36,837 bases of DNA from an uncultured Lachnospiraceae bacterium (lineage in GTDB: Bacteria > Bacillota > Clostridia > Lachnospirales > Lachnospiraceae), in the NCBI GenBank assembly GCA_905201915.1, contig CAJKQE010000014.1:1-36837 (forward strand), given 5' to 3'. The translations under genes and the position numbers were made by a program. Shown piece by piece: positions 1 through 7,359 of this stretch; position 1 is the first letter of the stretch, and every line of letters begins with the position of its first letter. The notes under the pieces were generated by a model, which was not told the DNA's origin, searched no databases, and saw only the letters and a list, made by a program, of their open reading frames with translations.

Positions 1-2
1 TT

Positions 3-431
3 GAAAACAATGAGACTTTATCTGACACAGAACTGATGCAACTTATTATACTTCCGCTTACAGGAAAGGGTAAAGAGGCAAAGCAACAGATTATTGAGAA
101 CGTCATTACCTTAACGAAACAAATCAAAGATGAAACAAAACAGGTATTTGTTTTATCAGGTGTTTTAGTAGCTACAGATAAATTTATTGATGAGAAGTAT
201 GCCGATAACATAAGGAGGTATTTGAGTATGACGAAAGTAGCTAGATTATATGAGGAAGAGAAACTAGAGGCTGTAAACCTTGCCAGAAAAGATGAAAGAC
301 GTGAAACACGATTAGAGATGATAGAAAGTTTTATCAAAGCTGGTACAGACACATTAACGCTTATGGAGGCAACAGGCTTAACCAGAGAGGAACTTGAGGA
401 AATCAAGAACAATATGCTGATGACGAAGTAA
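3..431 (+). CDS. Rpn-family (PD-(D/E)XK) nuclease, 3' part only
   Basis: The reading frame is open from base 3 and reads ENNETLSDTELMQLIILPL before the first ATG at 36, so the true start lies left of the window. The same N-terminal context is found in the decayed copy at 887-1469, whose upstream part has the nuclease core. What is visible is the C-terminal half of an Rpn (recombination-promoting nuclease/'putative transposase') protein: a helical segment followed by a C-terminal module, MTKVARLYEEEKLEAVNLAR..., ending LTREELEEIKNNM. Rpn proteins are DNA nucleases; in E. coli they act as toxic antiphage proteins. A strong ribosome site and ATG sit inside this gene at 213-230, exactly before the C-terminal module. 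The family call is firm by pattern; catalytic activity cannot be judged because the catalytic domain is outside the window. Confidence 0.75.
   Translation, partial: ENNETLSDTELMQLIILPLTGKGKEAKQQIIENVITLTKQIKDETKQVFVLSGVLVATDKFIDEKYADNIRRYLSMTKVARLYEEEKLEAVNLARKDERRETRLEMIESFIKAGTDTLTLMEATGLTREELEEIKNNMLMTK
213..230 (+). promoter_or_regulatory. Intragenic ribosome binding site and start codon in the rpn-like gene
   Basis: AGGAGG at 213-218 is followed after 9 nt by ATG at 228, in frame with the surrounding nuclease gene. Translation from here gives a 67-residue C-terminal protein (MTKVARLYEEEKLEA...). The adjacent ORF at 444-635 begins at the matching point with the same TATTTGAGTATGACGAAAGTA block, which supports the idea that this is a real start. 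In enteric rpn genes, an intragenic start making a small inhibitory C-terminal protein (RpnS) is published; that it applies here is inference. Confidence 0.6.
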
Positions 432-443
432 GGGTATTTGAGT

Positions 444-635
444 ATGACGAAAGTATTCCAGATATTAGAAGAAGAGAAGCAAGAGGCTATAAACCTTGCA
501 GAGAAAAAAGGTGCTAATGCTATGATAGAGAAGTTTATCAAAGCAGGTGCAGATACGTTTATGATTATGAAGGGTACTGGCTTGACTAGAGAACAGATTG
601 AGGAAATCCGTAACAACATACTGACAACAAAATAG
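444..635 (+). CDS. Free-standing C-terminal domain of Rpn-like nuclease (possible antitoxin paralogue)
   Basis: This 63-residue ORF starts 12 nt after the stop of the preceding rpn-like gene. It repeats that gene's C-terminal module: MTKVFQILEEEKQEAINLAE..., FIKAGADTFMIMKGTGLTRE, EEIRNNILTTK align with MTKVARLYEEEKLEAVNLAR, FIKAGTDTLTLMEATGLTRE, EEIKNNMLMTK. A TTG at 438 is an alternative start; ATG 444 is preferred because AAGGG (430-434) is 9 nt upstream, the same spacing as the intragenic site at 213-230. It looks like a tandem duplication of the internally translated unit. Having no nuclease core, it could bind the full-length protein as a partner or inhibitor, or be a leftover fragment. 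It is followed by a hairpin (649-680). Confidence 0.55.
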   Translation: MTKVFQILEEEKQEAINLAEKKGANAMIEKFIKAGADTFMIMKGTGLTREQIEEIRNNILTTK

Positions 636-648
636 GGTATTAAGAGCA

Positions 649-680
649 GGCTACGATTTACTGATATATATTTGGTAGCC
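649..680 (+). repeat. Post-rpn hairpin, copy 1
   Basis: GGCTAC (649-654) and GTAGCC (675-680) form a 6-bp stem around an AT-rich loop. The flanks (TAGGGTATTAAGAGCAGGCT) match those of the hairpins at 769 and 1483. There is no T-tract after this copy, so it is a weak terminator at best. The bases from 681 to 886 hold no recognisable gene apart from a small GCCAC/GTGGC hairpin near 710 and copy 2. Confidence 0.45.
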
Positions 681-768
681 ATTCTCATTCCATTTAGTAG
701 TAGGATAAAAGCCACTTGTGGCAAAGCTAATTATTTTTATTTAAAAGATTGAATAGGGTATCAGAACA

Positions 769-809
769 GGCTGTCATTTACAGAGATGTATCTGGCAGTC
801 TTTTTATTT
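769..809 (+). terminator. Post-rpn hairpin, copy 2, terminator-like
   Basis: GGCTGTC (769-775) pairs with GGCAGTC (794-800) through seven pairs including two G-U, followed at once by TTTTTATTT. The preceding GAATAGGGTATCAGAACAG resembles the flank of the 649 and 1483 copies. No rpn coding sequence remains directly before this copy, which suggests an older deletion. Confidence 0.55.
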
Positions 810-886
810 CTAAAGATAGTTTTGAAAGTTATATAATTGACGGTATCTAATGGAAACTGTTATACTATATAAAAAGAGAGATTGCA

Positions 887-1469
887 TTGTCAGAAGGAAT
901 AGTGTACCAGAATAAAGATGTCGAATTTAAAATGATATCTGAAACATTTAAGGAGAAATCCTTTGCAGCCTATGGCTTGAATTTACCAAAGATTAAAGCA
1001 GTGCTGCCAACAAACTTGCCGGTAGTATTTGCAAATGAAATGCGTATAGACAATGTATTTTTGTTAGAAGATGACTCGATTGCCATTGTTGATTATGAGT
1101 CGACAGATAAGGTTTCTAATCGTATTAAGTATGTAAATTATATTGGTAGATTTTTGCAACGCTATTACCAAGACGAGCAGAAAATTCCAGATATACGTAT
1201 GATTGTGATATATACGGGAGATGTGGAGCGAGCAGAGGCTTCATTTGAAGCAAAATGTCTTACTTTAAGCATGGAGCAAGTCTTTATCAGTCTATTAAGA
1301 GTAAACTTGAAAACAATGAGATTTTATCTGATACTGAATTGATGTAGCTCATTGTACTTCCGATTGCAGGGAAAGAAGTAAAATAGCAGATTATTGAAAA
1401 TGTCATTACCTTAACGAAACAAATGAGGAAATTGAAGAAATCAAGAGTAACATGCTGACAACAAAATAG
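887..1469 (+). pseudogene. Rpn-family nuclease, decayed copy (frameshift, stops, internal deletion)
   Basis: An open frame from TTG 887 to 1342 encodes the PD-(D/E)XK region: RIDNVFLLEDDSIAIVDYES gives the Asp and the D/E-x-S variant of the (D/E)xK motif, then the conserved IYTGDVERAEASFEAKCLTL and MEQVF. Near 1290-1300 the frame shifts; the other frame continues as KLENNEILSDTELM and hits TAG, then a further TAG after GKEVK. After ITLTKQ the sequence jumps straight to EEIEEIKSNMLTTK-stop (1467-1469), a deletion of about 260 bp relative to the copy at 3-431. The N-terminus is also short for the family (usual proteins are around 250-300 residues). This is a dead gene, but it shows what the missing N-terminal part of the first copy looks like. 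Confidence 0.7.
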
Positions 1470-1482
1470 GATATTAAGAGCA

Positions 1483-1518
1483 GGCTGCTATTTATTGCAA
1501 GATATTTAGTAGCCTTTT
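1483..1518 (+). terminator. Post-rpn hairpin, copy 3, terminator-like
   Basis: GGCTGCT (1483-1489) pairs with AGTAGCC (1508-1514), seven pairs with one G-U, followed by TTTT. It directly follows the last codon of the decayed rpn copy and is the third member of the hairpin family at 649 and 769. Confidence 0.55.
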
Positions 1519-1609
1519 CAGCACTTAAAAAGAAAGTTTTGTCAAAGGAATTCATTTATTTTTATCCGTTATTATAGATGAGAAAATAAAAGGTGAAGGA
1601 AACTTTATT

Positions 1610-2194
1610 ATGAAAGAGACATATTTTGAAGGACAAGTAATTCGGGAGCAAAAAATTCAAAGCGAAACAATGGAATACTTCAAGTTTATAGATTGCGATT
1701 TTGAAAATTGTAGTTTTGAAGATTGTAAAATTATAAATTGTACCTTTGAAAATTGTAAATTTTACAACTGTAATATTGTAAGTCTAAGTGCTCAATATTC
1801 AGAAATCAAAAATGCGGAATTTAAAAAATGCAATTTGATAGGAATACACTGGGGTGGACTTCTTCCATCCGGAAAATACGCCCGTGCTCTTGAAAAAATA
1901 GAAAATTGTTATGTGAAATACAATACCTTTAGTGATATGAATTTGAAAAAATTTGATTTTTCCGGTAATATCATACAGGACAGCTTGTTTGATGAATGTG
2001 ATTTAAAGGAAAGCAATTTCAAAAGTTGCCGATTAGAGGGAAGACAAATTCATAACAGTGATATTCGTAAAGCAGATTTTAGAGATAGTAGGGGATATAT
2101 CATTGATATACCTTCTAATAAACTGAAACAGGCGAAATTTTCTTATCCGGAGGTGGTTTCATTGCTGGATAGTTTAGAGATAGAAATTGATTAA
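1610..2194 (+). CDS. Pentapeptide-repeat protein
   Basis: The 194-residue protein is built of pentapeptide repeats with aromatic or aliphatic centre residues and many Cys/Asn at the outer positions: FIDCDFENCSFEDCKIINC at about 26-44, then FENCKFYNC, and a second run FDFSGNIIQDSLFDECDLKE at about 114-133 plus SNFKSCRLEG. Such repeats fold as a right-handed quadrilateral beta-helix. The length is close to Qnr/McbG-type proteins that protect DNA gyrase, and the two runs are broken by a non-repeat stretch (IHWGGLLPSGKYARALEK) as in those proteins, but no specific Qnr assignment is possible. No membrane segment or signal peptide is visible. The ribosome site GAAGGA lies before ATG 1610. It stands alone, 68 bp ahead of the response regulator, with no clear terminator between. 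Confidence 0.75.
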   Translation: MKETYFEGQVIREQKIQSETMEYFKFIDCDFENCSFEDCKIINCTFENCKFYNCNIVSLSAQYSEIKNAEFKKCNLIGIHWGGLLPSGKYARALEKIENCYVKYNTFSDMNLKKFDFSGNIIQDSLFDECDLKESNFKSCRLEGRQIHNSDIRKADFRDSRGYIIDIPSNKLKQAKFSYPEVVSLLDSLEIEID

Positions 2195-2262
2195 ATGAAT
2201 TTTATGATAAGATGAATGATATAATAATAAATTTGTAGTTCATTATAAGGAGAGAATAAGAG

Positions 2263-2958
2263 ATGGCATCAATATTAGTTTTAGAAGACGAAGACAGTGT
2301 AAACAGAGGAATTGAATTTTCCCTGTCCAGAGAAGGATATGAGGTTTCCAGCGCAAAGTGCATACAGGAGGGTTGGGAATTATTTTTGGCACATCCTTTT
2401 GAAATGATTATCTGTGACATTAATTTACCGGACGGAAACGGACTGGATTTTATCAGAAAAGTGCGTGAAAAAAGTAACGTATATATCATTTGTCTCACTG
2501 CCTTAGACCAAGAATTTGATCAGGTTATGGGATATGAAGCGGGAGCGGACGACTATGTGACAAAGCCGTTTAGTTTGTCGGTATTATTGCTGAAAGTGAA
2601 TGTGTTCTTTAAAAGAACAGAAAAAAAGCGGGCGGAACTTCTGGAGTCTGGAGAATGGAGCTTTTCCATTGATGAAATGACGGCAAAGAGACGGAACAGT
2701 GAGGAAAATATAGAATTTACAAAGAATGAGTGGAAGATGCTGAAATTATTTTTAGATAATCCAAAGCAGATTTTATCAAAAAACCAGATTTTACAAGGTA
2801 TTTTTGATTTAGACGGAGAGTTTGTAGACGAAAATACCGTGGCAGTAAATATCCGCAGACTCAGAGAAAAAATAGAAGAAAATCCGGGTAAGCCGGAGTA
2901 TATTCGCAATGTAAGAGGACTTGGCTATATATGGAACAAGGAATGTATCAAGAGATAG
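2263..2958 (+). CDS. OmpR/PhoB-family response regulator
   Basis: A 231-residue DNA-binding response regulator. The receiver domain spans about 3-115, with acidic pocket LEDED, phospho-acceptor Asp52 in ICDINLPDGNG, the T/S position in CLTALD, and Lys in VTKPF. A winged-helix output domain follows at about 130-228 (EFTKNEWKMLKLFLDNP, NTVAVNIRRLREKIEENP, VRGLGYIW). The ribosome site AAGGAGAG precedes ATG 2263. It overlaps the histidine kinase by 28 bp, so the two form a translationally coupled pair. Its most likely target is the adjacent ABC transporter operon (direct repeats at 4202-4219). Confidence 0.93.
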   Translation: MASILVLEDEDSVNRGIEFSLSREGYEVSSAKCIQEGWELFLAHPFEMIICDINLPDGNGLDFIRKVREKSNVYIICLTALDQEFDQVMGYEAGADDYVTKPFSLSVLLLKVNVFFKRTEKKRAELLESGEWSFSIDEMTAKRRNSEENIEFTKNEWKMLKLFLDNPKQILSKNQILQGIFDLDGEFVDENTVAVNIRRLREKIEENPGKPEYIRNVRGLGYIWNKECIKR

Positions 2959-4184
2959 AAAATCAAAGAAACGACAGGATAAGGATTTTGCGAAAGCTGC
3001 TATTGGGGGGACTGCTCTTTTTACTGGGGTGGTCGGCAATTACCGGAATGGAGTATCATTCCTATAAAGAAAAACTGGCATTGGCGGCTCAAATGACGAG
3101 AAAAGAAACAGACGGACAAACGCCTTTTGCAATTTTAAAAGGTGAGCCTATTGATATAAATGTAAAAGAATTTCAGAAACAATACGGCTATGAAAGACTG
3201 GAAAGTAATATTTATGGCAAAGAGTATCAGCAGAAAAGAATTTTCACAGGAATAATTTTGTCTCTCTGCTATCTTGTATATGCAGGAGCTGTTTTGCAGG
3301 AATATAAGTGTTCAAAGAGAGAAATGCAGGAAAGACAATGGAAAATAGCAGAGGCAGTGGAAGATATTGATAAAGGAAAAGGCCTTTTAAATTTAGAAAT
3401 CAGCAATCCTGCCTACGAGGCATTGGAGAGATTGGACAGCCATACACAGAGTATTTTACGAAAGGCGCAGGATGAAAAAGAGAAGACAAAGGAAATGGTA
3501 ACGGATATTTCTCATCAGTTAAAAACACCCATTGTTGCTTTAAAATCCTGTTTTGAGGTGCTGGAAAGCGAAATACTCACCCAGAAGGAGCGCAGAGAAT
3601 TTGAAAAGCGTATGGAAAAGCAGCTTCAAAATCTGGAACAACTGTCTGCGGTACTGGTTAATATTTCCAGAATGGAAGCGGGATTGATTGATATTTCCCT
3701 GAAAAACGGAAAGATTTTCGAAACTATTTTAGCAGCCGTAAATGGGATATGGGAAAAAGCAGATGCAAAAGCAATAGAAATTGAGATGGATATTTGTGAG
3801 GAAATAGAAAATCTGGAAATCATGCACGACAGCAAGTGGTTGAAGGAAGCAATTTTAAATATTTTGGAAAATGCAGTAAAATACAGTGAGCCGAATACAA
3901 ATATTGTAATTATGGTTAAGAAATGGGTGAATTTCCTCAGAATAGAGATTGCAGATGAGGGCGTGGGTATTCCGAAAAAGGAATATCATAAAATTTTTCA
4001 GCGATTTTACAGAGGTGAAAATGAATACGTGCAAAAGGAAGAAGGCAGCGGCGTAGGACTTTACCTTACCAGAAAAATTGTGGACGCACACAAGGGAATG
4101 GTTTTTGTGGAAAGAAAAGAGAAAAAACAGCGGGGAAGTGTATTTGTGATACAGCTTCCGTATGAAAGTCTTACGAAAATGTAA
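2931..4184 (+). CDS. Sensor histidine kinase, partner of the 2263 regulator
   Basis: A 417-residue membrane kinase. TM1 is about 24-43 (KLLLGGLLFLLGWSAITGM), followed by an extracytoplasmic loop of about 60-70 residues, then TM2 about 105-125 (FTGIILSLCYLVYAGAVL). A linker leads to the HisKA domain with the phospho-His at residue 195 (DISHQLKTP), then an HATPase domain with N box (LNILENAVKYSEPN), G1 (IADEGVGIPK), F box (FQRFYRGEN) and G2 (GSGVGLYLTRKI). The sizeable outer loop differs from BceS-type kinases and suggests direct sensing outside the membrane. An ATG at 2943 is an alternative start. The gene ends inside a terminator hairpin (4165-4193), so the transporter downstream has its own promoter. 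Confidence 0.92.
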   Translation: MEQGMYQEIENQRNDRIRILRKLLLGGLLFLLGWSAITGMEYHSYKEKLALAAQMTRKETDGQTPFAILKGEPIDINVKEFQKQYGYERLESNIYGKEYQQKRIFTGIILSLCYLVYAGAVLQEYKCSKREMQERQWKIAEAVEDIDKGKGLLNLEISNPAYEALERLDSHTQSILRKAQDEKEKTKEMVTDISHQLKTPIVALKSCFEVLESEILTQKERREFEKRMEKQLQNLEQLSAVLVNISRMEAGLIDISLKNGKIFETILAAVNGIWEKADAKAIEIEMDICEEIENLEIMHDSKWLKEAILNILENAVKYSEPNTNIVIMVKKWVNFLRIEIADEGVGIPKKEYHKIFQRFYRGENEYVQKEEGSGVGLYLTRKIVDAHKGMVFVERKEKKQRGSVFVIQLPYESLTKM

Positions 4185-4193
4185 GACTTTTTT
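4165..4193 (+). terminator. Rho-independent terminator overlapping the kinase stop codon
   Basis: AAAGTCTTAC (4165-4174) and GTAAGACTTT (4181-4190) form a perfect 10-bp stem with a 6-nt loop, running into T residues to 4193. The stop codon TAA (4182-4184) is part of the 3' arm. Confidence 0.85.
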
Positions 4194-4200
4194 CTATGAA

Positions 4201-4229
4201 TTGAAAGAATGATGAAAGAGTCGTATTTT
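4201..4229 (+). promoter_or_regulatory. Promoter of the ABC transporter operon with direct-repeat operator
   Basis: TTGAAA (4201-4206), a 17-nt spacer, and TATTTT (4224-4229) make a reasonable sigma-A promoter 38 bp before the ATPase gene. TGAAAGA at 4202-4208 and again at 4213-4219 gives a direct repeat with 11-bp period, the usual form of an OmpR-family binding site, overlapping the -35 region. It is probably where the adjacent response regulator acts; this is inferred from position and repeat form. Confidence 0.55.
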
Positions 4230-4267
4230 ATACTTTCAGCATCATCAAAAAGAAAGGGCGATAGAGT

Positions 4268-4942
4268 ATGGATACAATTTTGAAAACAAAAAATTTATGT
4301 AAATATTATGGAAACGGTGAAAATGAAGTAAAAGCATTGCAGGATGTAAATATTGAAATAGAGCGTGGAGAATTTGTTGCAGTTGTAGGAAAATCCGGTT
4401 CAGGAAAAAGTACGCTGTTGCACATGCTGGGCGGCTTAGACCATCCCACAGACGGAAAGGTATACATTGGAAAGAAAAATATTTTTTCTTACAAAGAAGA
4501 TGAGCTTGCAGTTTTTCGAAGGAGAAAAATCGGATTTATTTTTCAGTCTTTCAATTTAATATCCTCTTTGAATGTATGGGAGAATATTATTTTTCCGATT
4601 TCCTTAGATGGAAAGAAAATCGACGAAGCATTTTTAAAAGATATTATACAGACATTAGGATTAGAAAAGAAATTACATAATTTGCCAAATACCTTATCCG
4701 GCGGGCAGCAGCAGAGAGTTGCCATTGCAAGAGCCATTGCATCAAAGCCGGAAATCCTTTTGGCTGATGAGCCTACGGGAAATTTGGACTCCAAGACAAG
4801 TGCGGAGGTTATGGGAATGTTGAAAATGTCTGTGGAAAAATACGGACAGACCTTAGTAATGATTACTCATGATGAAGATATTGCTCAGATTGCAGACCGC
4901 ATTTTAGTAATTGAGGACGGAAAGGTGGCTGAATTTTCATGA
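4268..4942 (+). CDS. ABC transporter ATP-binding protein (MacB/LolD type)
   Basis: A 224-residue nucleotide-binding subunit with Walker A GKSGSGKST (about 40-48), Q-loop FIFQSFNL, signature LSGGQQQRVAIARA (about 141-154), Walker B ILLADEPTGNLDS and the H-loop MITHDED. The closest type is the small ATPase that partners FtsX/MacB-fold permeases. It overlaps the permease by 4 bp (ATGA, 4939-4942), so the two are made together. ATG 4268 follows the ribosome site AAAGGGCGATAGAGT. The substrate is unknown; such pairs next to a two-component system often protect against antimicrobial peptides or envelope stress. Confidence 0.92.
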   Translation: MDTILKTKNLCKYYGNGENEVKALQDVNIEIERGEFVAVVGKSGSGKSTLLHMLGGLDHPTDGKVYIGKKNIFSYKEDELAVFRRRKIGFIFQSFNLISSLNVWENIIFPISLDGKKIDEAFLKDIIQTLGLEKKLHNLPNTLSGGQQQRVAIARAIASKPEILLADEPTGNLDSKTSAEVMGMLKMSVEKYGQTLVMITHDEDIAQIADRILVIEDGKVAEFS

Positions 4943-7359
4943 AAATGCTCACAAGATTAGCTTTGAATAATAATAAAAAGAATAAGGCAAGAAGTATTTT
5001 GATTATGCTGGTTATCTTTTTAAGTACCACATTGCTGTCAAGTATTGCTCTTATCTGCTATGGCAGTCTGAAATATCAAAAGGACAATGTGAAGGAATTA
5101 TACGGAACTTTCTACGGAGCTTATAAAGGCGTATCGGAAGAACAGATTGCAGAAATGCGGAAAAGAAGCGAATTTACGGAAATCGGAAAATCTGCCGTAT
5201 GCGGTGAAGTGGAAAGTGAAGCCACAGTCTCTTTGCAGTGGATGAGCGAAGAAGTAGGGATGATGACAAATCTGAAAGAACAGTTGGAAGAAGGAAGTTT
5301 TCCAAAAGCACAAAATGAGATTGCCGGTGAAAGACGTTTTTTTCAAAAATTGGGATATGAAAATGTAAAAATCGGAGATGAGATTAAGCTTTCTTATCGA
5401 AGAAGTAATCAGGAAAAATATCAGGAAACAACTTTTGTTGTCAGCGGTATCATCAGAAGTATTTCAGAAGAACTGGAAAATCAGGCATACGTAGGGTATG
5501 TTTCCGAAGATTTTTATACGACACATTTTTCTGAAAATGCAAGACGCTATATGGCATATTTTTCTTTGTCAGAGGATTTGGGACTGAATTCGGAAACTGC
5601 CGAAATAGAGGCAAAAGAGTTAGCCGAAAAATGTGGCATTGATGCGGAAAATGTAGCAATGAATAAAACCTATTTATTCTTTGTACTGTCTCCGGATATG
5701 GAAAGTATTATGGGATTTATTTTGATTGCTATTGTGGTTGTAATTTTCTCTGTGCTGGTTATTTACAACATTTTTCAGGTAGGAATTGTTGAGAAAATAC
5801 AGGAGTACGGCAAAATAAAAGCCTTAGGCGCTACAAGAGGGCAGATGAAAGCTTTAGTATTCCGTGAAGGTATGATGCTTTCTGTTATTCCTACACCGCT
5901 GGGTATTCTGGCAGGAATTGGTATCAGTTGCCTGTTTATGAACTATTGGATAAGCAATATGGCGCCTTTTGGAGCAGAAACAAAAATAAGTGCAGCATAT
6001 ATTTCCGTGCCTTTGCTTTTTCTGTGTGTGCTGGCGGTATTGGCAACGGTATGGATTGCCTTGAAAAAACCGATGAGCACAGTGAAAAAGGTATCTCCTG
6101 TGGAAGCATTTCGGTATCAAGGAGAGGGAAAGAGAAGAAAAGGTATTCGCAAAGGCTATGCTGTTATGAGTCCTAATCGTATGATGATGGCAAATCTGGC
6201 AATGAACAAAAAGCGTACTGTTGGAACCATGTTTACCATGGGATTATCCTGTGTATTGTTTGTAGTAGCGGTTAATTATACCAGAAACGTAGACATCGAG
6301 TATGCTGCAAGGCAGGAACTGCCATTTGGGCAGTTTCAGATTGATTTATCTTATTCCACCACGGATACGGCTTATCCTGAGAATAATTTAGACTCTGTTT
6401 TAAAAGAAAATCCGTTAGATGCACAGCTTGTAAAGGATTTAAAATCCATTGAAGGCGTCACAGAAGTCAAAATCGGAAAGCTAGCATACGCTTATGATGA
6501 GAAGGGAGAACTTCATTCTGTCGCTGTTTTAGACCGCAAGCTTTTTGAGAAAGAAAGGAAAGGAGCAGGAGTATTAGGTACAGTAGACTATGAAAAAGCA
6601 TCAAAGGATAATGCAATTTTAAATGGTTGGTCTCACTTTATTGCAGATACAGGATATGAAATCGGAGATACGATTTCCTTTCAGCTAGGAGGAAAACAGG
6701 GAGAAATCCCTTATCAAGGTGAATTGCAGGGAGCTTTCGGTGCAATAAATGGCGATTGGGGAATTACAGAAGAAACCTATAAAAACCTTGGATTTGCTGA
6801 GACGGAGGAGAATATCGGAACAATCTGGGTAGACTGTAAGAAATCAGATTGTAAAGACGTAGAAACTGCTATAAAAAAGCTTCTGGAAAATAAAGACCAC
6901 TATGAATTGAGCAGTTTTGCGGGGGAAGTGGAGTCCTTGGACTCTATGATGTCTATGATGAAAATCATGGGTTACAGCTTCCTGCTGTTAATCGGAATGA
7001 TTACTTTTATGAATATGGCAAATACCATGATTTTAAATGTTATTACAAGAAAGAGAGAGCTGGGTGTATTACAGGCAGTGGGAATGACAAATCAGCAGTT
7101 AAACAAGATGCTGAGAAATGAAGGTCTGCTGTTTACACTGGGAAGCATAGTGATTTCTCTGGTTGTGGGAATTCCTGCGGGATACGGACTTTTTCTGTAT
7201 GGTAAGAAAGCAGGATTAACAGGATTTGACGTTTATCACTTCCCGGGTGTGGAAATTTTAGTCATGATTTTTGTCTTGGCAGTTCTTCAGATTGGATTAT
7301 CCTTTATGCTCAGCAGAAACGTGAAAAAGGAGTCACTGATTGACAGAATTCGATATTAA
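4939..7359 (+). CDS. FtsX-type ABC transporter permease, double-domain (806 aa)
   Basis: A large permease with two FtsX repeats. An N-terminal TM segment (about 17-42) is followed by an outer domain of about 200 residues, then three TM segments (about 255-380, including IMGFILIAIVVVIFSVLVI). A fifth TM (TMGLSCVLFVVAVNY) precedes a second outer domain (about 440-665) and the last TM group, whose conserved coupling motif is NVITRKRELGVLQAVGMTNQ. This symmetrical layout matches the long FtsX/YtrF-like permeases of Firmicutes rather than BceB (about 650 aa, one outer domain). It probably expels or strips a lipid- or peptide-like compound at the membrane. Its last 27 bp overlap, tail to tail, the AraC gene on the other strand. 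Confidence 0.88.
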   Translation: MKMLTRLALNNNKKNKARSILIMLVIFLSTTLLSSIALICYGSLKYQKDNVKELYGTFYGAYKGVSEEQIAEMRKRSEFTEIGKSAVCGEVESEATVSLQWMSEEVGMMTNLKEQLEEGSFPKAQNEIAGERRFFQKLGYENVKIGDEIKLSYRRSNQEKYQETTFVVSGIIRSISEELENQAYVGYVSEDFYTTHFSENARRYMAYFSLSEDLGLNSETAEIEAKELAEKCGIDAENVAMNKTYLFFVLSPDMESIMGFILIAIVVVIFSVLVIYNIFQVGIVEKIQEYGKIKALGATRGQMKALVFREGMMLSVIPTPLGILAGIGISCLFMNYWISNMAPFGAETKISAAYISVPLLFLCVLAVLATVWIALKKPMSTVKKVSPVEAFRYQGEGKRRKGIRKGYAVMSPNRMMMANLAMNKKRTVGTMFTMGLSCVLFVVAVNYTRNVDIEYAARQELPFGQFQIDLSYSTTDTAYPENNLDSVLKENPLDAQLVKDLKSIEGVTEVKIGKLAYAYDEKGELHSVAVLDRKLFEKERKGAGVLGTVDYEKASKDNAILNGWSHFIADTGYEIGDTISFQLGGKQGEIPYQGELQGAFGAINGDWGITEETYKNLGFAETEENIGTIWVDCKKSDCKDVETAIKKLLENKDHYELSSFAGEVESLDSMMSMMKIMGYSFLLLIGMITFMNMANTMILNVITRKRELGVLQAVGMTNQQLNKMLRNEGLLFTLGSIVISLVVGIPAGYGLFLYGKKAGLTGFDVYHFPGVEILVMIFVLAVLQIGLSFMLSRNVKKESLIDRIRY

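Noticed and set aside
887..1469. Rpn copy as a transposable element
   Set aside because: Although some databases label the family 'transposase-like', no terminal inverted repeats or target duplications are visible; the repeats look like gene duplication.
5854..6176. Small ORFs on both strands inside the FtsX permease
   Set aside because: They are shadows of the long permease frame, with no ribosome sites or recognisable products.
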